Source: Acinetobacter calcoaceticus (GTDB lineage: Bacteria; Pseudomonadota; Gammaproteobacteria; Pseudomonadales; Moraxellaceae). From it: a stretch of DNA of 64,000 nt. Both the position numbers and the translations under genes were made by a program. The stretch covers positions 124,001-188,000 of the forward strand of contig NZ_LS999521.1 in assembly GCF_900520355.1 (NCBI RefSeq), read 5' to 3'. Each line of letters starts with the position of its first letter. The stretch's first letter is position 1. Positions 27,243 to 35,599 of this stretch are shown piece after piece. The notes under the pieces were generated by a model. That model saw only the letters and a program-made list of their open reading frames with translations. It was not told the origin of the DNA and did not search any database.

Positions 27243-28067
27243 TTAATCTTGAATTTTATAGTCAATAATGACTGGTGCATGGTCGCTAAGCCATTGATCT
27301 TTATAGACCCATGCGTTAACTGTACGTGCTTGCCAGTCTGGTGAGCAGGCTTGGTAGTCAATACGCCACCCAACATTTTTTGCACGAGCTTGACCGCGAT
27401 TTGACCACCATGAATAAAGTTCGGCTTCTGCTCGAACTACACGGAATGTGTCAACATAACCAAGTTCATCATAAATATGATCAAGCCATGCGCGTTCATG
27501 CGGCAAACAGCCAGATGATTTTTGGTTACCCGACCAATTTTTAATATCAATCCGTTTATGAACAATGTTGTAGTCACCACAAATGATGACTGACTTATTT
27601 TCATCACGCCATTGTTTTAAGATTTTCGCGTATTCACCTAAAAATAAATCTTTACGGGCTTGCGCTTCTTCACCACTTGAGCCTGAAGGTAAGTATAATG
27701 ACGCAATATGTACCGGATGTGACAAACCTAGATCAAATTCAGCAGAAATAAAGCGACCTTGACTGTCAGCCAGTTCAAACCCTAAACCGTCTTTAACAGA
27801 GACAAAGGGTAAACGACTATATATGGCAGTCCCTGCGTAACCTGCACGCTCTGCTGGAAAGAGATGGGTATGCCATCCTTCGGGTCTAAATTTTTCAGTC
27901 CATTGTTCATGGGTAATGCGGCTTTCCTGCATGCATACGACATCGGCATCTGATTGTTCTAACCATTCAAGTAAGCCTTTCGTCACCGAAGAACGCAAGC
28001 CATTTACGTTAATGGAAACGACTCGAAGAATTTTTACATCACTTGGATACTGATCCTTTGGTATCAT
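27243..28067 (-). CDS. xthA: Exodeoxyribonuclease III / AP endonuclease
   Basis: A 274-residue member of the exonuclease-endonuclease-phosphatase family acting in base-excision repair. Motifs: [12 protein letters not shown] with the Mg-binding asparagine, VVCMQESRI with the metal glutamate, [47 protein letters not shown] and the C-terminal [12 protein letters not shown] catalytic histidine. The ATG at 28067 is used; a TTG further out at 28085 lies under the pyrE leader. It is divergent from pyrE, and the two share a promoter region of only 38 bases. Confidence 0.93.
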   Translation of the reverse strand: MIPKDQYPSDVKILRVVSINVNGLRSSVTKGLLEWLEQSDADVVCMQESRITHEQWTEKFRPEGWHTHLFPAERAGYAGTAIYSRLPFVSVKDGLGFELADSQGRFISAEFDLGLSHPVHIASLYLPSGSSGEEAQARKDLFLGEYAKILKQWRDENKSVIICGDYNIVHKRIDIKNWSGNQKSSGCLPHERAWLDHIYDELGYVDTFRVVRAEAELYSWWSNRGQARAKNVGWRIDYQACSPDWQARTVNAWVYKDQWLSDHAPVIIDYKIQD

Positions 28068-28105
28068 GCGAAAATTTAACCTCAATTGTGAATTTGGAGC
28101 ACCTC

Positions 28106-28756
28106 ATGACAACGCCTGTGTCATTTAACCCGCAAGCATTTATCGAACTCGCATTATCACGCGGTGTGCTTAAATTTGGTGAGTTTACTTTAAAATCTGG
28201 ACGTGTGAGTCCTTATTTTTTTAATGCAGGCCTACTTAATGATGGTGAAGCTTTATCTCTTTTAGCACAAGGCTATGCCGATAAATTAACACAATGTGAA
28301 AATGTTGATGTTATTTTTGGGCCAGCTTACAAAGGGATTCCGTTTGTAGCGGCAACTGCTGTTGCCTTGTCGCAAGTACATAACAAAAGTGTGCCATGGG
28401 GTTTTAATCGTAAAGAAGCTAAAGATCATGGTGAGGGCGGCGTTTTAGTTGGTGCTGCGGTTGAAGGTAAAAAAGTCTGGATTATTGATGACGTCATTAC
28501 CGCAGGTACAGCCATTCGTGAAGTCGTAACGATTTTGAAAAATGCAGGCGCGACTATTGCAGGTGTATTGGTAGCATTAGATCGTCAGGAATGTGGGCAA
28601 GGTGAACTTTCTGCAATTCAAGAAGTTCAAAAAGAGTTAGAAATTCCTGTGCATGCACTGATTACTATGAAAGATTTAATGGATTATTTAGAAGAGAAAG
28701 GCGAAAAAGAAGCGCTAGCAAATATGCAAGCTTATCGTGAGAAATACGGTATCTAA
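28106..28756 (+). CDS. pyrE: Orotate phosphoribosyltransferase
   Basis: Fifth step of pyrimidine synthesis, joining orotate and PRPP to give OMP. The 216-residue protein shows [37 protein letters not shown], the loop [11 protein letters not shown], and the PRPP motif [20 protein letters not shown] precedes the ATG at 28106; an open extension to 28043 has no site. It is transcribed alone from the xthA-pyrE divergent region. Confidence 0.96.
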   Translation: MTTPVSFNPQAFIELALSRGVLKFGEFTLKSGRVSPYFFNAGLLNDGEALSLLAQGYADKLTQCENVDVIFGPAYKGIPFVAATAVALSQVHNKSVPWGFNRKEAKDHGEGGVLVGAAVEGKKVWIIDDVITAGTAIREVVTILKNAGATIAGVLVALDRQECGQGELSAIQEVQKELEIPVHALITMKDLMDYLEEKGEKEALANMQAYREKYGI

Positions 28757-28763
28757 AAATAAA

Positions 28764-28797
28764 AGGGCATACCTCTAAATAGGGGTATGCCAGTTTA
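28764..28797. terminator. Terminator between pyrE and TonB receptor gene
   Basis: GGCATACC and GGTATGCC pair around a 10-base loop and are followed by T-rich sequence. The two flanking genes converge here. Confidence 0.7.
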
Positions 28798-28806
28798 ATA
28801 TTTTAT

Positions 28807-30999
28807 TTAAAATTGATAATTAAAACGAACTAAAATATTACGTGGTGTGCCTGGCATGCTGTCTGAACGCCAGTATTCTTTATTGGTTAGGTTGTTCACT
28901 GCAAGTGTGACATTCCAAGGGTCAGCACTATAACCAATTGCTGCGTCGACACGATTGAAGCCTTCCATTTTTACTGCATTATTAATGTTCGGATAATAAG
29001 ACCCCACATAGGTTACACCCATTTCGGTATACCACTGTTCGGTTGGTAAATAACGAACAAATAAATTACCTGTGTTTTTAGATGTGTTGGCTAAATAGTT
29101 ACCTTCTTGCTCAGGCTTTTGTTTGTCTTCTTTTACTTTGGCATCGGTGTAACCATAACCACCGCGGACAAAGATATTATCTATTACGCGACCAATAAAG
29201 CTAAATTCAACACCACGTGATTGATGCTGACCAGCAGTTGCCCACACCTCTGGTTCACTGTCAGGATTCGGTTTATAGCGAATATTATTTTTACGAATAT
29301 CAAAGACAGAAAATTGAGTATTTAAACGACTATCTAACCATTCACTTTTTACCCCAACTTCATATTGCTCGTTATATTGAGGCTCTTTATCCATTTTTGT
29401 GACATCGGTGCTGCCTGTAACTTGGTTAACACCCATTTGTCCGCCAAATGGTGCAAAACTCTTAGAGTAAGACGTGTAAAAACTATGTTCAGGAAGCGGT
29501 TGCCATACCAAACCAACATTTGGGCTAACAGTACTGTCTTTTACATTGCGATGTGCATTAGTGAGTTTGTTAGTGGTTGAAAAGTCAAAGTAATCATAAC
29601 GTAAGCCTAACATGAGTTTAAGTTGGTCGTTTAGACCAATTAAATCCTGAATAAATATGCCGTAAGTTGTGCCTTCATTATAGTTATGCTGACTAATCTT
29701 TAATGGGCCATTGCCACGACTTGATTCTCTTTCACCTGTGAATGGATTGACGTAACCATAAATGGCTGAACCATTTTGAGTCTTATTAGCTAGACGTGGT
29801 TCTCGTTGTTCATAGGTCCAGTCTGTACCCATCATGATTTGATGTTCAAGCTGGCCGGTTTTGAACTTGCCTTTAATATCAAAGGTATTGGTGGTGGTTT
29901 TATTGCTGGTTTGCTGCCAGTAGTAATTCTGATTGATATAACCTTTTTTGGTGTTGCATTCTTTGCCTTTCAGGTCATTTCCATCGAGGCCACAATAAGT
30001 TCCAAAGTAAAAATGATCAAAGTTCTGTTCTGCTTGTCGGTAACTTGCTGCCCAGTGAAAGTTCCAATCAGGCGCATATTGATAATTCACATCGGTGCGG
30101 ACCACTTGCAAAATATCATCAACATAATCGCCGTCTTGGGCAAATCCTGTTTTGATCGAAGTTCCCGCAGGTAGAGTGTCACGTGATGGTCCGCGATCAG
30201 GTACACGACCTAATTTGTCATAGGTATATTGTGTGGTCCAAGTGAGTGTTCCATCGTCATTTTTATAAGTAAAACTTGGTGAAAACATCTCAATTTTATT
30301 TTCAATACCAGAGTGGAAACTGTCGGACTCTCCATATTCTCCGGTAAGACGTACTGCTAAATTGTCATTAATGACTTGGTTGATGTCAGCAGTTGTTCCA
30401 TAGTTGTCGTATGAACCTGCATAAGCGCCAACTGAACTTTTAGAGTCGAAATTGGCGAATTTACTCACCATATTCACAACCCCGCCACCAGCACTACGAC
30501 CATATAAAACAGAAGCTGGGCCTTTTAAAATTTCTATACGTTCGATATTTGCTGTACTACGACGTACTTGTCCGCTTTCACGTATACCATCGCGGTAAAT
30601 ATCGCCTGCGTCCGCTCCAAAACCACGAATGGTAATGCCATCACCGCGCATATCGTAATTGGTAGATACGCCAGGGGTACCTTGTAACATAACGCTTAGA
30701 TCATTTGATCCATAAACTTTGTACTTCTGAACATCAATGGTATCAATGGTTTGAGGAATATCTTTTTTATCTAAACCATTACGTGTGACATTGGCTTTGT
30801 CATAATCGATATAGCTTTTGATTGGGTCGAGTTCACTCATGGCCTCAATTTTTATGGTAGGCATGGTCGCTGCAACTTTCGAGGATGAGTTACTAGAGTC
30901 TTCAGCGTATACACCTTGGATATTCAAGATCATTAAACTGAGTAAGCTGAGCGGGAAAAGACGCTTAATTGGGGGAGATGATATAGAAATTCTTAACAT
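28807..30999 (-). CDS. TonB-dependent siderophore receptor
   Basis: A 730-residue outer-membrane receptor. After the signal peptide (ends near VYA-ED) come a TonB-box-like segment (MPTIKIEA), the plug domain (IPQTIDTIDVQKYK, LQGTPGVSTNYDMRGDGITIRGFG, IEILKGPASVLYGRSAGGGVVNMVSK) and a 22-strand barrel ending PRNILVRFNYQF. A cysteine pair (YCGLDGNDLKGKEC) sits in an extracellular loop. The plug is of the catecholate-type (Fiu/PiuA-like) class, but the ligand is not certain. The ATG at 30999 is chosen since the farther start is TTG. A Fur box lies just upstream, so it should be induced by iron shortage. Confidence 0.9.
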   Translation of the reverse strand: MLRISISSPPIKRLFPLSLLSLMILNIQGVYAEDSSNSSSKVAATMPTIKIEAMSELDPIKSYIDYDKANVTRNGLDKKDIPQTIDTIDVQKYKVYGSNDLSVMLQGTPGVSTNYDMRGDGITIRGFGADAGDIYRDGIRESGQVRRSTANIERIEILKGPASVLYGRSAGGGVVNMVSKFANFDSKSSVGAYAGSYDNYGTTADINQVINDNLAVRLTGEYGESDSFHSGIENKIEMFSPSFTYKNDDGTLTWTTQYTYDKLGRVPDRGPSRDTLPAGTSIKTGFAQDGDYVDDILQVVRTDVNYQYAPDWNFHWAASYRQAEQNFDHFYFGTYCGLDGNDLKGKECNTKKGYINQNYYWQQTSNKTTTNTFDIKGKFKTGQLEHQIMMGTDWTYEQREPRLANKTQNGSAIYGYVNPFTGERESSRGNGPLKISQHNYNEGTTYGIFIQDLIGLNDQLKLMLGLRYDYFDFSTTNKLTNAHRNVKDSTVSPNVGLVWQPLPEHSFYTSYSKSFAPFGGQMGVNQVTGSTDVTKMDKEPQYNEQYEVGVKSEWLDSRLNTQFSVFDIRKNNIRYKPNPDSEPEVWATAGQHQSRGVEFSFIGRVIDNIFVRGGYGYTDAKVKEDKQKPEQEGNYLANTSKNTGNLFVRYLPTEQWYTEMGVTYVGSYYPNINNAVKMEGFNRVDAAIGYSADPWNVTLAVNNLTNKEYWRSDSMPGTPRNILVRFNYQF

Positions 31000-31032
31000 A
31001 AAGATAAAGTCAGTTAACAAAAATAAAAGTAT

Positions 31033-31053
31033 AAATGATAATTATAATCATTT
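31033..31053. promoter_or_regulatory. Fur box upstream of TonB receptor
   Basis: AAATGAT and ATCATTT form an inverted repeat around AATTATA, close to the consensus GATAATGATAATCATTATC. It lies about 35 bases before the receptor start codon. Confidence 0.78.
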
Positions 31054-31229
31054 AATTGTTTAGAATAAAAGAACTATTACCTTAAAAAATGACATATTTA
31101 ATTTTTAGTAACTGATTTTTAGTAGTGTAATGAGTAAATTAAAAGAACTGGTAGAATCAACTTATTAGTTTTTCTTGTTAATTGAGTCTAAAAAGGGTGC
31201 TTTTTATAGAGAAAAGCACCCCCTTAGAG

Positions 31230-31442
31230 TTAAGCATTATTTTTGAGAATATCTAAAATATCCATTTCTGGATCATAATTCTCATCAATCGTTTTACAAA
31301 TTGCTTGTCCAACAATCACATGTGTGCCATTAAAGGTCATGCTGGGTGCTTCATATAATTCCCAGCCGTGATTCAATGCTTTAGTTACTCGTGTACAAAA
31401 AGCAGAGTCATCTGGTCCGGTTAAATAGCGATAAAGTTTCAT
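31230..31442 (-). CDS. DUF1737 family small protein
   Basis: A 70-residue protein matching DUF1737: MKLYRYLTGPDDSAFCTRVTKALNHGWELYEAPSMTF, then GTHVIVGQAICKTI. The function is unknown; family members are small cytoplasmic proteins found in many proteobacteria. Two ATG codons are adjacent (31445, 31442); the second gives the usual MKLYRY start. It is the last ordinary-composition gene before the AT-rich patch. Confidence 0.85.
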   Translation of the reverse strand: MKLYRYLTGPDDSAFCTRVTKALNHGWELYEAPSMTFNGTHVIVGQAICKTIDENYDPEMDILDILKNNA

Positions 31443-31525
31443 CATCAAGCCTAAAAATTAATATTTTATGGTCATAGTTTAACTGAATTTACCTTAGTGT
31501 AATCGCGAATAAGGAATTGAATTAA

Positions 31526-31905
31526 AAAATATAAGCGCTGGAGTCATCAGTAGAGTTACCACACCAAATTGACATCTTTTAAGAATGAAAATAGTTCAAC
31601 TGAGTGTTTCACAAATTAGCTTTATTGCTATCTTATAAAAGTGTTTCGAATTTAATAATTTCAAAACATTTTTCTCACAGTTAAAATAATAACAAATTCG
31701 TTTATTTAAAAGTTTACCTTGTAAATCAATAGCCCATATTGTATTCCTTGATAAAAGCCATTGAGATAGTTTTATGGTTCTAAATTATACATTTCCTATA
31801 TTAGAGTGATTGAACAATGAGTCAAATTTTTATAAACAAAGTATTAATGGATAGTTGTTGTATCAGTCAAGATTTAAAAAGAAAACTGAAAGAGCATGGA
31901 TTCTG
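31526..31905. repeat. Diverged direct repeat, copy A (left flank of AT-rich patch)
   Basis: Shares long stretches in the same orientation with 35056-35489. Examples are GAGTCATCAGTAGAGTT (31541 and 35072), GTTCAACTGAGTGTTTCA, and TTTAATAATTTCAAA, ending in the 5' part of a decayed gene. The copies have diverged by many substitutions and small indels, so the duplication is old. The two copies bracket the HemG-like gene and the peptide operon. Confidence 0.8.
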
Positions 31906-32100
31906 TTGAATTTTTTGATCAGATGAATATTACTTAAAACAACCTGATGAAATAGAGAATTTATGTAAATATCAATTAGTACATCAAAATAATCCTATGA
32001 TTTGAATTATGGATCCTTAGGTGAAAAAGTATTTGGGTTAATTGTGAATAGTAATTTATTTTTATTCGATCCAAATTTATTTTTGATCTTACAAAAATAA
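31817..32100 (+). pseudogene. Decayed gene, multiple frameshifts, unknown product
   Basis: Starts at ATG 31817 (MSQIFINKVLMDSCCISQDL), then reaches a TGA at 31907. Reading continues in other frames as DSVEFFDQMN, YYLKQPDEIENLCKYQLVHQN, and NYGSLGEKVFGLIVNSNLFL to a TAA at 32100. A protein of about 100 residues is thus broken by at least three frameshifts. A second, shorter relic (SCYISWDLNLKTKLKE) is present in repeat copy B at about 35432-35480. I do not recognise the family. The intact first 30 codons could instead be a short peptide, but the ribosome site is weak. Confidence 0.6.
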
Positions 32101-32256
32101 ATCGCTAATAGAAAATCGTATATATGATATAGATATTTGTAGCTTTTCATATGTCTAAAAATGGTTTTAGTTGTAAATGTTATTGGATTAATTTTAAGAT
32201 ATTATATAGAATTAATCAATTTTAATTTATTAATATATTGAAGGATTTTATTGTAA

Positions 32257-32811
32257 ATGAAAAATATTCTTATATTGTTTTCAACTACAGATGGTCAAAC
32301 ATTAAAAATAAGCAACTATATAAAAGATATATTGCTTGGTTATGGTTTTAAAATTTCTGTTTTTTCTATAGATGATTACTCTAAAATAGATATTAAATAT
32401 GATTTCATTCTTATAGGTGCTAGTATTCGTTATGGAAAATATAGTCAATCTCTTTATAAATTTATTGAAAATAACTTGCAAGAGTTAGAATCAATAAATA
32501 ATGGTTTCTTTTCAGTCAGTGCAACAGCTAGAAAAAAAGGTAGAGATATACCAGAATTAGATAATTATTTTAAAAAATTTAAAGAAAAGACAAATTGGAA
32601 ACCTGATATTGTTGGTGTTTTTTCAGGAGCTATTAATTATCCTAAATATAATATTATTGATAGATACATGATAAAATTTATAATGTATCTAACCAATGGA
32701 CCTACAAATTTATCTAAGACATTTGAGTTTACAGATTGGAATAAAGTTTCCTTATTCGCTATCAAAATAGTTGATATTTTTAAATATCAAAATAATTTTG
32801 ATAGTCAGTAA
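32257..32811 (+). CDS. hemG: HemG-like flavodoxin-fold protoporphyrinogen oxidase
   Basis: A 184-residue flavodoxin-fold protein. STTDGQTLKISNYI is the FMN phosphate loop, followed by the HemG hallmarks LIGASIRYGKYSQSLYKFIENN and FFSVSATARKKGRDIPE, and DIVGVFSGAINYPKYN. Family members oxidise protoporphyrinogen IX to protoporphyrin IX, passing electrons to quinones. Composition is far more AT-rich than the flanks, with AAGGA about 11 bases before the ATG. It converges with the cupin-like operon (22-base gap). Acinetobacter is generally thought to use the unrelated HemJ, so this copy may be acquired, or may serve as an electron donor for the neighbours; that is speculation. Confidence 0.82.
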   Translation: MKNILILFSTTDGQTLKISNYIKDILLGYGFKISVFSIDDYSKIDIKYDFILIGASIRYGKYSQSLYKFIENNLQELESINNGFFSVSATARKKGRDIPELDNYFKKFKEKTNWKPDIVGVFSGAINYPKYNIIDRYMIKFIMYLTNGPTNLSKTFEFTDWNKVSLFAIKIVDIFKYQNNFDSQ

Positions 32812-32833
32812 ATTCATTTGACTACTAAAGATA

Positions 32834-33703
32834 TTATTTTAGAGCTTCGTACGCTGCATTAGAAAGTATGGTATCAGAACTTAGCTTTGCCTTTTCCCAA
32901 ATTTCATTACGTAAAGTCGGGTTAAATTTAGTTAGTTCCTTCATTATTTCAATACGTGTTCTTCTACAACTATGGGAATCTTTTAATTTCCAAAAACTGT
33001 CTAAGCATTTAGAACCGAGTAAATCAGCTATAAGATGTACAGTTTGGGCTCTTTTGAATGTATCGTTTTCCAAAGGTCTTATGATTTTCTTATTGGTTAA
33101 ATCAAAAGCATATTGGTCATTAAATCGCTGTTGACCTTGTTTTCGCACAATCAAATTTAGGCTAATAGAAAAATCATCTGGAGAACGTTGTTGATGTATT
33201 TCTTTACCTGCACGGAAGAGATAGGTTTGGCCTAGTTTTAATTGATTGAAAGAGATCTTTTTCATTTCAATACTTTCTCCAGTTTTACCTATAACTGAAT
33301 CATAATCATATTCATAAGTTTCCGTATAGTAACCTGAGCCATAATGACCAACTGTTAAGAAACTGAAATCATGATCATGTGCTATAGAATAAATTAGTAG
33401 ACCTCGATCAACATCTACATTTACAAATTTTCTTTCTTTATCTGAAATCCAGCAAACTGCCCTTATTACAAAATCTTCATCTTTATAAAGAACATAACCA
33501 CTAGCTTGATAAGGATTATTTTCTTGAAAAGGTTTATTTGAGTACCTTAATTCTTCACATACAGCTTTAGGTAATAAGTCTTTATCGTTACTTAATTTTA
33601 TCAACATTGGAGCAGCAGAGTTAATAGAATTTAGATCATCTAAGTCTATGTTTTTTTTAATATAATCAATAAATTCATCTAAAGAGATTTTATCTTTATT
33701 CAT
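32834..33703 (-). CDS. Cupin-like protein with HEAT-like C-terminus; candidate peptide-modifying enzyme
   Basis: A 289-residue protein I cannot assign to a named family. Residues about 68-188 look like a cupin barrel. The first motif is AHDHDFSFLTVGHYGSG, with H109 and H111 as HxH. The second is LGQTYLFRAGKEIHQQ, with RAGKEIH (H170) matching the PxGxxH pattern. That gives three candidate metal ligands, plus acids at E128 and E131. Residues about 215-289 are helical and HEAT-like, and align with the C-terminus of the upstream gene product (RTRIEIMKELTKFNP versus RWEATRTFCKVNP). AGGA lies 10 bases before the ATG, which comes 1 base after the upstream stop, so the two are coupled. A metal-dependent oxygenase acting on the small peptide upstream is an inference. 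Confidence 0.6.
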   Translation of the reverse strand: MNKDKISLDEFIDYIKKNIDLDDLNSINSAAPMLIKLSNDKDLLPKAVCEELRYSNKPFQENNPYQASGYVLYKDEDFVIRAVCWISDKERKFVNVDVDRGLLIYSIAHDHDFSFLTVGHYGSGYYTETYEYDYDSVIGKTGESIEMKKISFNQLKLGQTYLFRAGKEIHQQRSPDDFSISLNLIVRKQGQQRFNDQYAFDLTNKKIIRPLENDTFKRAQTVHLIADLLGSKCLDSFWKLKDSHSCRRTRIEIMKELTKFNPTLRNEIWEKAKLSSDTILSNAAYEALK

Positions 33704-33704
33704 T

Positions 33705-34520
33705 TTATTTATTCCTATTTTGGATTAAAAATAAACTTTGATTAATAGCATTAATAACATGAGGATGTTGTTCTTCTGCTAAAACTCTTGAAAGGAATAT
33801 TTCTGCTTGATCAGGGTTTACTTTACAGAAAGTTCTTGTAGCTTCCCATCTAATAAAGTAATCACTATGATTAAAAGCTAAATGTTCTGCTACATCTGAA
33901 CAAGCTTTATAATTCATATGTCCCATAGTAAACAACATAAGTTCTAAACGTGATGATGCAAGACTATTTGATACTATATGGCTAAATTTTCCAGTATTTA
34001 TAGAATAAACTTCTCTTATTGATTCATTAGTCACATTTGTATTATCAGTTAAATATAAAAGATAAGTTGAGACGGTAGAATTATTTTCTATGACCACCAG
34101 TTCATGATCTATTAAAGTGGATTGTCCACTAGATATGATTTCTTTTGAAATTTCGATTATTTCTTTTTTATCATTTTTTTTTGAAAATATTTGTATTTTA
34201 GCACTACCGATCAATACGCCAATAGCTTGTTTACTGCCGTTAGGGGATATGAAATTCCTCGGTGGAATATTTGCAGGTAAAATTTCTAATTCTAAATGAA
34301 TTGATTGTGTTTGAAGTAATGTTGTGCGAGATGATATTGCTGGGTTAAATGAAGGAACAAAATCGTGTTTTCTTTCTAATAATTCTAATAAATACTCACC
34401 TATGGTTTGATAAACTTTGGGTGATAAATATGTGTTAAATTTATCTAGATTAATAGAATTTTTACTAAAAACAGATTCTATGTGATTAAAAACTTTATTA
34501 AAATTAAACTGTTTATTCAT
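33705..34520 (-). CDS. Cupin-like/HEAT-like partner protein without metal motif
   Basis: A 271-residue protein of unknown family. A helical N-terminal part (1-70) is followed by a beta-rich region (70-160: HLELEILPANIPPRNF, IGVLIGSAKIQIFSKK, SGQSTLIDHELVVIEN) that reads like a cupin barrel but lacks an HxH ligand pair. A helical C-terminus (195-268, MGHMNYKACSDVAEHLAFNHSD, IRWEATRTFCKVNPDQAEIF) is HEAT-like. Its tail resembles that of the next gene product, so the pair are probably old paralogues, one having kept the metal site. It could be the peptide-recognition or structural subunit. No signal peptide and no clear ribosome site at the ATG, so expression may depend on the upstream hairpin. 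Confidence 0.55.
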   Translation of the reverse strand: MNKQFNFNKVFNHIESVFSKNSINLDKFNTYLSPKVYQTIGEYLLELLERKHDFVPSFNPAISSRTTLLQTQSIHLELEILPANIPPRNFISPNGSKQAIGVLIGSAKIQIFSKKNDKKEIIEISKEIISSGQSTLIDHELVVIENNSTVSTYLLYLTDNTNVTNESIREVYSINTGKFSHIVSNSLASSRLELMLFTMGHMNYKACSDVAEHLAFNHSDYFIRWEATRTFCKVNPDQAEIFLSRVLAEEQHPHVINAINQSLFLIQNRNK

Positions 34521-34574
34521 TTTAAACTTATTTGATAATATTAATTTTTAAATTGGAAAGAATTTATAATAAGT

Positions 34575-34616
34575 AATTAGGGGTGATGGAATTAAAAACT
34601 CTAATCACCCCTAATT
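34575..34616 (-). promoter_or_regulatory. 13-bp stem-loop between peptide gene and cupin-like genes
   Basis: AATTAGGGGTGAT (34575-34587) and ATCACCCCTAATT (34604-34616) pair perfectly with a 16-base loop. On the minus strand it sits 18 bases after the peptide stop and 55 bases before the next start. The 3' side lacks a T-run, so it looks like an attenuator or RNA-stability element, not a full terminator. Such hairpins are common after precursor-peptide genes, raising precursor yield above that of the enzymes. Confidence 0.65.
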
Positions 34617-34633
34617 CTTTATCTAACTAAAAA

Positions 34634-34720
34634 TTAGATAAACCACCATATCAGTGCTAACTGACCATTTCCATCACACACATTTTGTTCTAGGTTTACT
34701 AAACAATCATCAATACGCAT
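34634..34720 (-). CDS. 28-residue peptide, candidate RiPP precursor
   Basis: A short ORF on the minus strand: ATG 34718-34720, TAA 34634-34636. Its ribosome site is strong (CAGAGGA, 8 bases upstream), better than that of the next two genes. The peptide starts MRIDDCLVNLEQN and ends with LALIWWFI. It has cysteines at 6 and 15, acidic D4, D5, E11 and D16, a GNG turn at 17-19, and aromatic W25, W26, F27 at the C-terminus. It has no hydrophobic signal. It heads the operon with the hairpin and the two cupin-like genes. This layout suggests a substrate peptide modified on its Cys, Asp or Trp residues, but the chemistry is unknown. A leader-peptide role for attenuation is the main alternative. Confidence 0.58.
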   Translation of the reverse strand: MRIDDCLVNLEQNVCDGNGQLALIWWFI

Positions 34721-35599
34721 TTTAAAATCCTCTGTAATATAGGGTTGAGACCACAATATATATTAAAGAATTTGAAATAGTAAATATTAAAATTAATTTT
34801 TTTATATTTTTTTATTAAAATAATAAGATTAATTTAAGAGTAAGTTGTTTTATTTAATTTATTCTAAACACCTTTTAAATTAATTTTAATAATGCTATGA
34901 GATAGTGGTTTTTATATAAATAATAAGTTTAATTAATAAAAGTATATTTTTATTAATTATTTTATATAAAATGAAAAGCCATTATGTATTTTTAAATTTA
35001 GCTTAATAGATAATGTATTTTTAAATTATCTGAATCGTGGATAAGAATTTGACTTGAAAATATAGTGGTTAGAGTCATCAGTAGAGTTGTCATACCAAAC
35101 TATCACTTTTTAAGAGTGGGAATGGTTCAACTGAGTGTTTCAGACATTACCTTTATTACTATGTGGTATGAGTATTTTCAATTTAATAATTTCAAAGTAT
35201 TTTTCTTATAATTAAAACAATATAAAGTCATTTGTTTAAAAGCTTACCTTGTTATCAAGGCGTGATTTATTTGATCAATATGTATCAATTGGTACTATCC
35301 ATTTTATATATGGCTATGAGTTATATATTGTGATGAATTAGTTCGCTGAAATTGTTAGTTCTGTTTTATCTAATGGGTATATGCTGATATTAAAATAGTT
35401 AAGCAGTTAGTCAAACAAAGCTTGGGCGGCTAGTTGTTACATCAGCTGGGATTTAAATTTAAAAACAAAACTGAAAGAATAGGATTCGGATTAGTCTAAG
35501 CTAAAGGAATAACAGATAACGATGTACTTAAATTAAGAAAAACCAGTGAAAAATCTCAGCTATACTCATGCTAATTTAAATTTTAAGAAGAGCTTGAGC
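34721..35599. other. AT-rich spacer: operon promoter region, repeat copy B and gshB leader
   Basis: Up to about 35050 the sequence is extremely AT-rich with no convincing ORF; it must hold the minus-strand promoter of the peptide operon, but I cannot fix one. 35056-35489 is repeat copy B. 35490-35599 leads to gshB; the open frame from 35546 is not family-like and has no ribosome site. Confidence 0.55.
35056..35489. repeat. Diverged direct repeat, copy B (right flank of AT-rich patch)
   Basis: Counterpart of 31526-31905 in the same orientation. It includes GAGTCATCAGTAGAGTT at 35072 and a relic of the start of the decayed gene (SCYISWDLNLKTKLKE, about 35432-35480). It is 54 bases longer than copy A because the middle part is poorly alignable. 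Confidence 0.8.

Noticed and set aside
30818..31063. 81-codon plus-strand frame opposite the TonB receptor start
   Set aside because: Antisense to the signal peptide and plug and spans the Fur box; no family resemblance.
34575..34616. Ordinary terminator ending the peptide transcript
   Set aside because: Stem is perfect but no T-run follows on the minus strand, and the enzyme genes have no separate promoter that I can see.
31526..35489. Insertion sequence or transposon bounded by the repeats
   Set aside because: Repeats are direct, long and diverged; no transposase, inverted ends or target-site duplication is visible.
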